Assembly (NCBI RefSeq): GCF_014650435.1
Contig: NZ_BMUY01000013.1
Coordinates: forward strand, 62,001-126,000
Reading direction: 5' to 3'
Length of the DNA stretch: 64,000 nucleotides
From: Streptomyces tendae
Lineage (GTDB): Bacteria; Actinomycetota; Actinomycetes; Streptomycetales; Streptomycetaceae
Both the position numbers and the translations under genes were made by a program. The notes beneath the pieces were generated by a model that did no database searches, was not told where the DNA came from, and saw nothing but the letters and a program-made list of their open reading frames with translations. Below are positions 63,579-64,000 of the stretch, piece by piece. How positions within the stretch are numbered: position 1 is the first letter of the stretch; each line of letters begins with the position of its first letter.

Positions 63579-64000
63579 TTGCTCTCCGGGACCTTCCACT
63601 CGAACCTCGCCTTGATCGCCGCGCCGTGCGCGGGCAGGTCCTCCGCCTCGGCCAGCGTCACCACGTGCCGTGCGACCTCGGCGAGCGCGTCGCGCGTGTA
63701 GTCGACGATGTGGATGCCGCGCAGGAAGGACTGCACGGACAGGCCCGAGGAGTGGCAGGCGCAGCCGCCGGTGGGCAGGACGTGATTGGACCCGGCCGCG
63801 TAGTCGCCGAGCGAGACGGGTGCCCAGGGGCCGACGAAGATCGCACCGGCGTTCCTGACCCGGTCGGCGACGGCCGCGGCGTCGGCGGTCTGGATCTCCA
63901 GGTGCTCGGCGCCGTAGGCGTCCACGACCCGCAGGCCCTCGTCCAGGCCGTCGACGAGGACGATCGCGGACTGGCGGCCGGCCAGGGCCGGGCGGATCCG
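63575..64000 (-). CDS. hisD: Histidinol dehydrogenase, C-terminal part (5' end outside window)
   Basis: The frame is open from the right edge to a stop at 63575. The visible ~140 residues match the C-terminal third of HisD: HLEIQTADAAAVADRVRNAG, then FVGPWAPVSLGDYAAGSNHV with the zinc-site region, LPTGGCACHSSGLSVQSFLR, and IVDYTRDALAEVARHVVTLA. The enzyme oxidises histidinol to histidine with two NAD+. CACHSS in place of the more usual TARFSS is a local variation. First his gene of the operon in transcription order within the window. Confidence 0.95.
   Translation of the reverse strand, partial: RIRPALAGRQSAIVLVDGLDEGLRVVDAYGAEHLEIQTADAAAVADRVRNAGAIFVGPWAPVSLGDYAAGSNHVLPTGGCACHSSGLSVQSFLRGIHIVDYTRDALAEVARHVVTLAEAEDLPAHGAAIKARFEWKVPESK

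Overview
The window is high-GC actinobacterial DNA. Codon third positions are strongly G/C, GTG starts are frequent, and 4-nt ATGA/GTGA gene overlaps are common. Gene content and order (polA, a liv-type ABC operon, an ANTAR response regulator, pyruvate kinase, gltBD, a GH46 chitosanase, trpC-trpM-trpB-trpA, hisDCB-H-A-F) match what I know of the conserved core of a Streptomyces chromosome, the polA-to-his segment of S. coelicolor. Nothing here looks like a prophage, insertion sequence, CRISPR array or large secondary-metabolite cluster.

Layout: 1-2292 is the 3' part of an HrpB-type helicase. 2338-7805 (minus) holds a secreted lytic transglycosylase, a small unknown gene and polA. 8038-12083 (plus) holds a YdeP/FdhF-like molybdopterin oxidoreductase, a PaaI-type thioesterase and a lipoprotein/membrane-protein pair. 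12371-18127 (plus) is a five-gene branched-chain amino acid ABC transporter. 18201-20511 holds a PdtaR-like ANTAR regulator, a tRNA with anticodon CAA and pyruvate kinase. 20727-28478 holds a Tat-exported nucleotidase, a two-gene decarboxylase/N-hydroxylase unit resembling DesA-DesB of desferrioxamine synthesis, aminopeptidase N and chorismate mutase. 28614-32958 holds a zinc metallopeptidase-like protein, a SIMPL protein, a TerF-like VWA protein, a zinc-finger rhomboid and a chitosanase. 33078-39135 is gltBD. 39508-40239 is a VIT1/CCC1 iron/manganese transporter with a candidate iron box upstream.

40474-47476 is a tightly overlapped six-gene operon. It has four divergent ADP-ribosylglycohydrolase-family proteins followed by a class III CoA-transferase and a CitE-like lyase. 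I regard it as the best candidate for an undescribed system here. 47552-56519 (minus) runs hisI-trpE-TIGR02234-HGxxPAAW-DUF2752-trpC-trpM-trpB-trpA-dsbA-like-lgt. 56601-59103 holds a mycothiol-dependent-isomerase-like protein, an MFS exporter and a Doc/Fic-like toxin-antitoxin pair. 59171-64000 (minus) is the his operon hisD(partial)-hisC-hisB-small membrane protein-hisH-hisA/priA-ridA-hisF.

Tryptophan and histidine synthesis are physically joined. trpE follows hisI, no trpF is visible, and the HisA homologue is of the PriA type that catalyses both the HisA and TrpF reactions. RidA, inside the his operon, probably removes reactive enamine/imine by-products.

Points that standard annotation may miss: a class-I-shaped tRNA with a leucine anticodon; a dispersed repeat that supplies the 3' end of trpM and also lies in the polA divergent region; tandem start-region duplications at the chitosanase (17 bp) and hisA (15 bp); a 54-codon membrane ORF in the his operon; and degenerate active-site motifs in the Doc-like toxin and in two of the four ADP-ribosylglycohydrolase paralogues.
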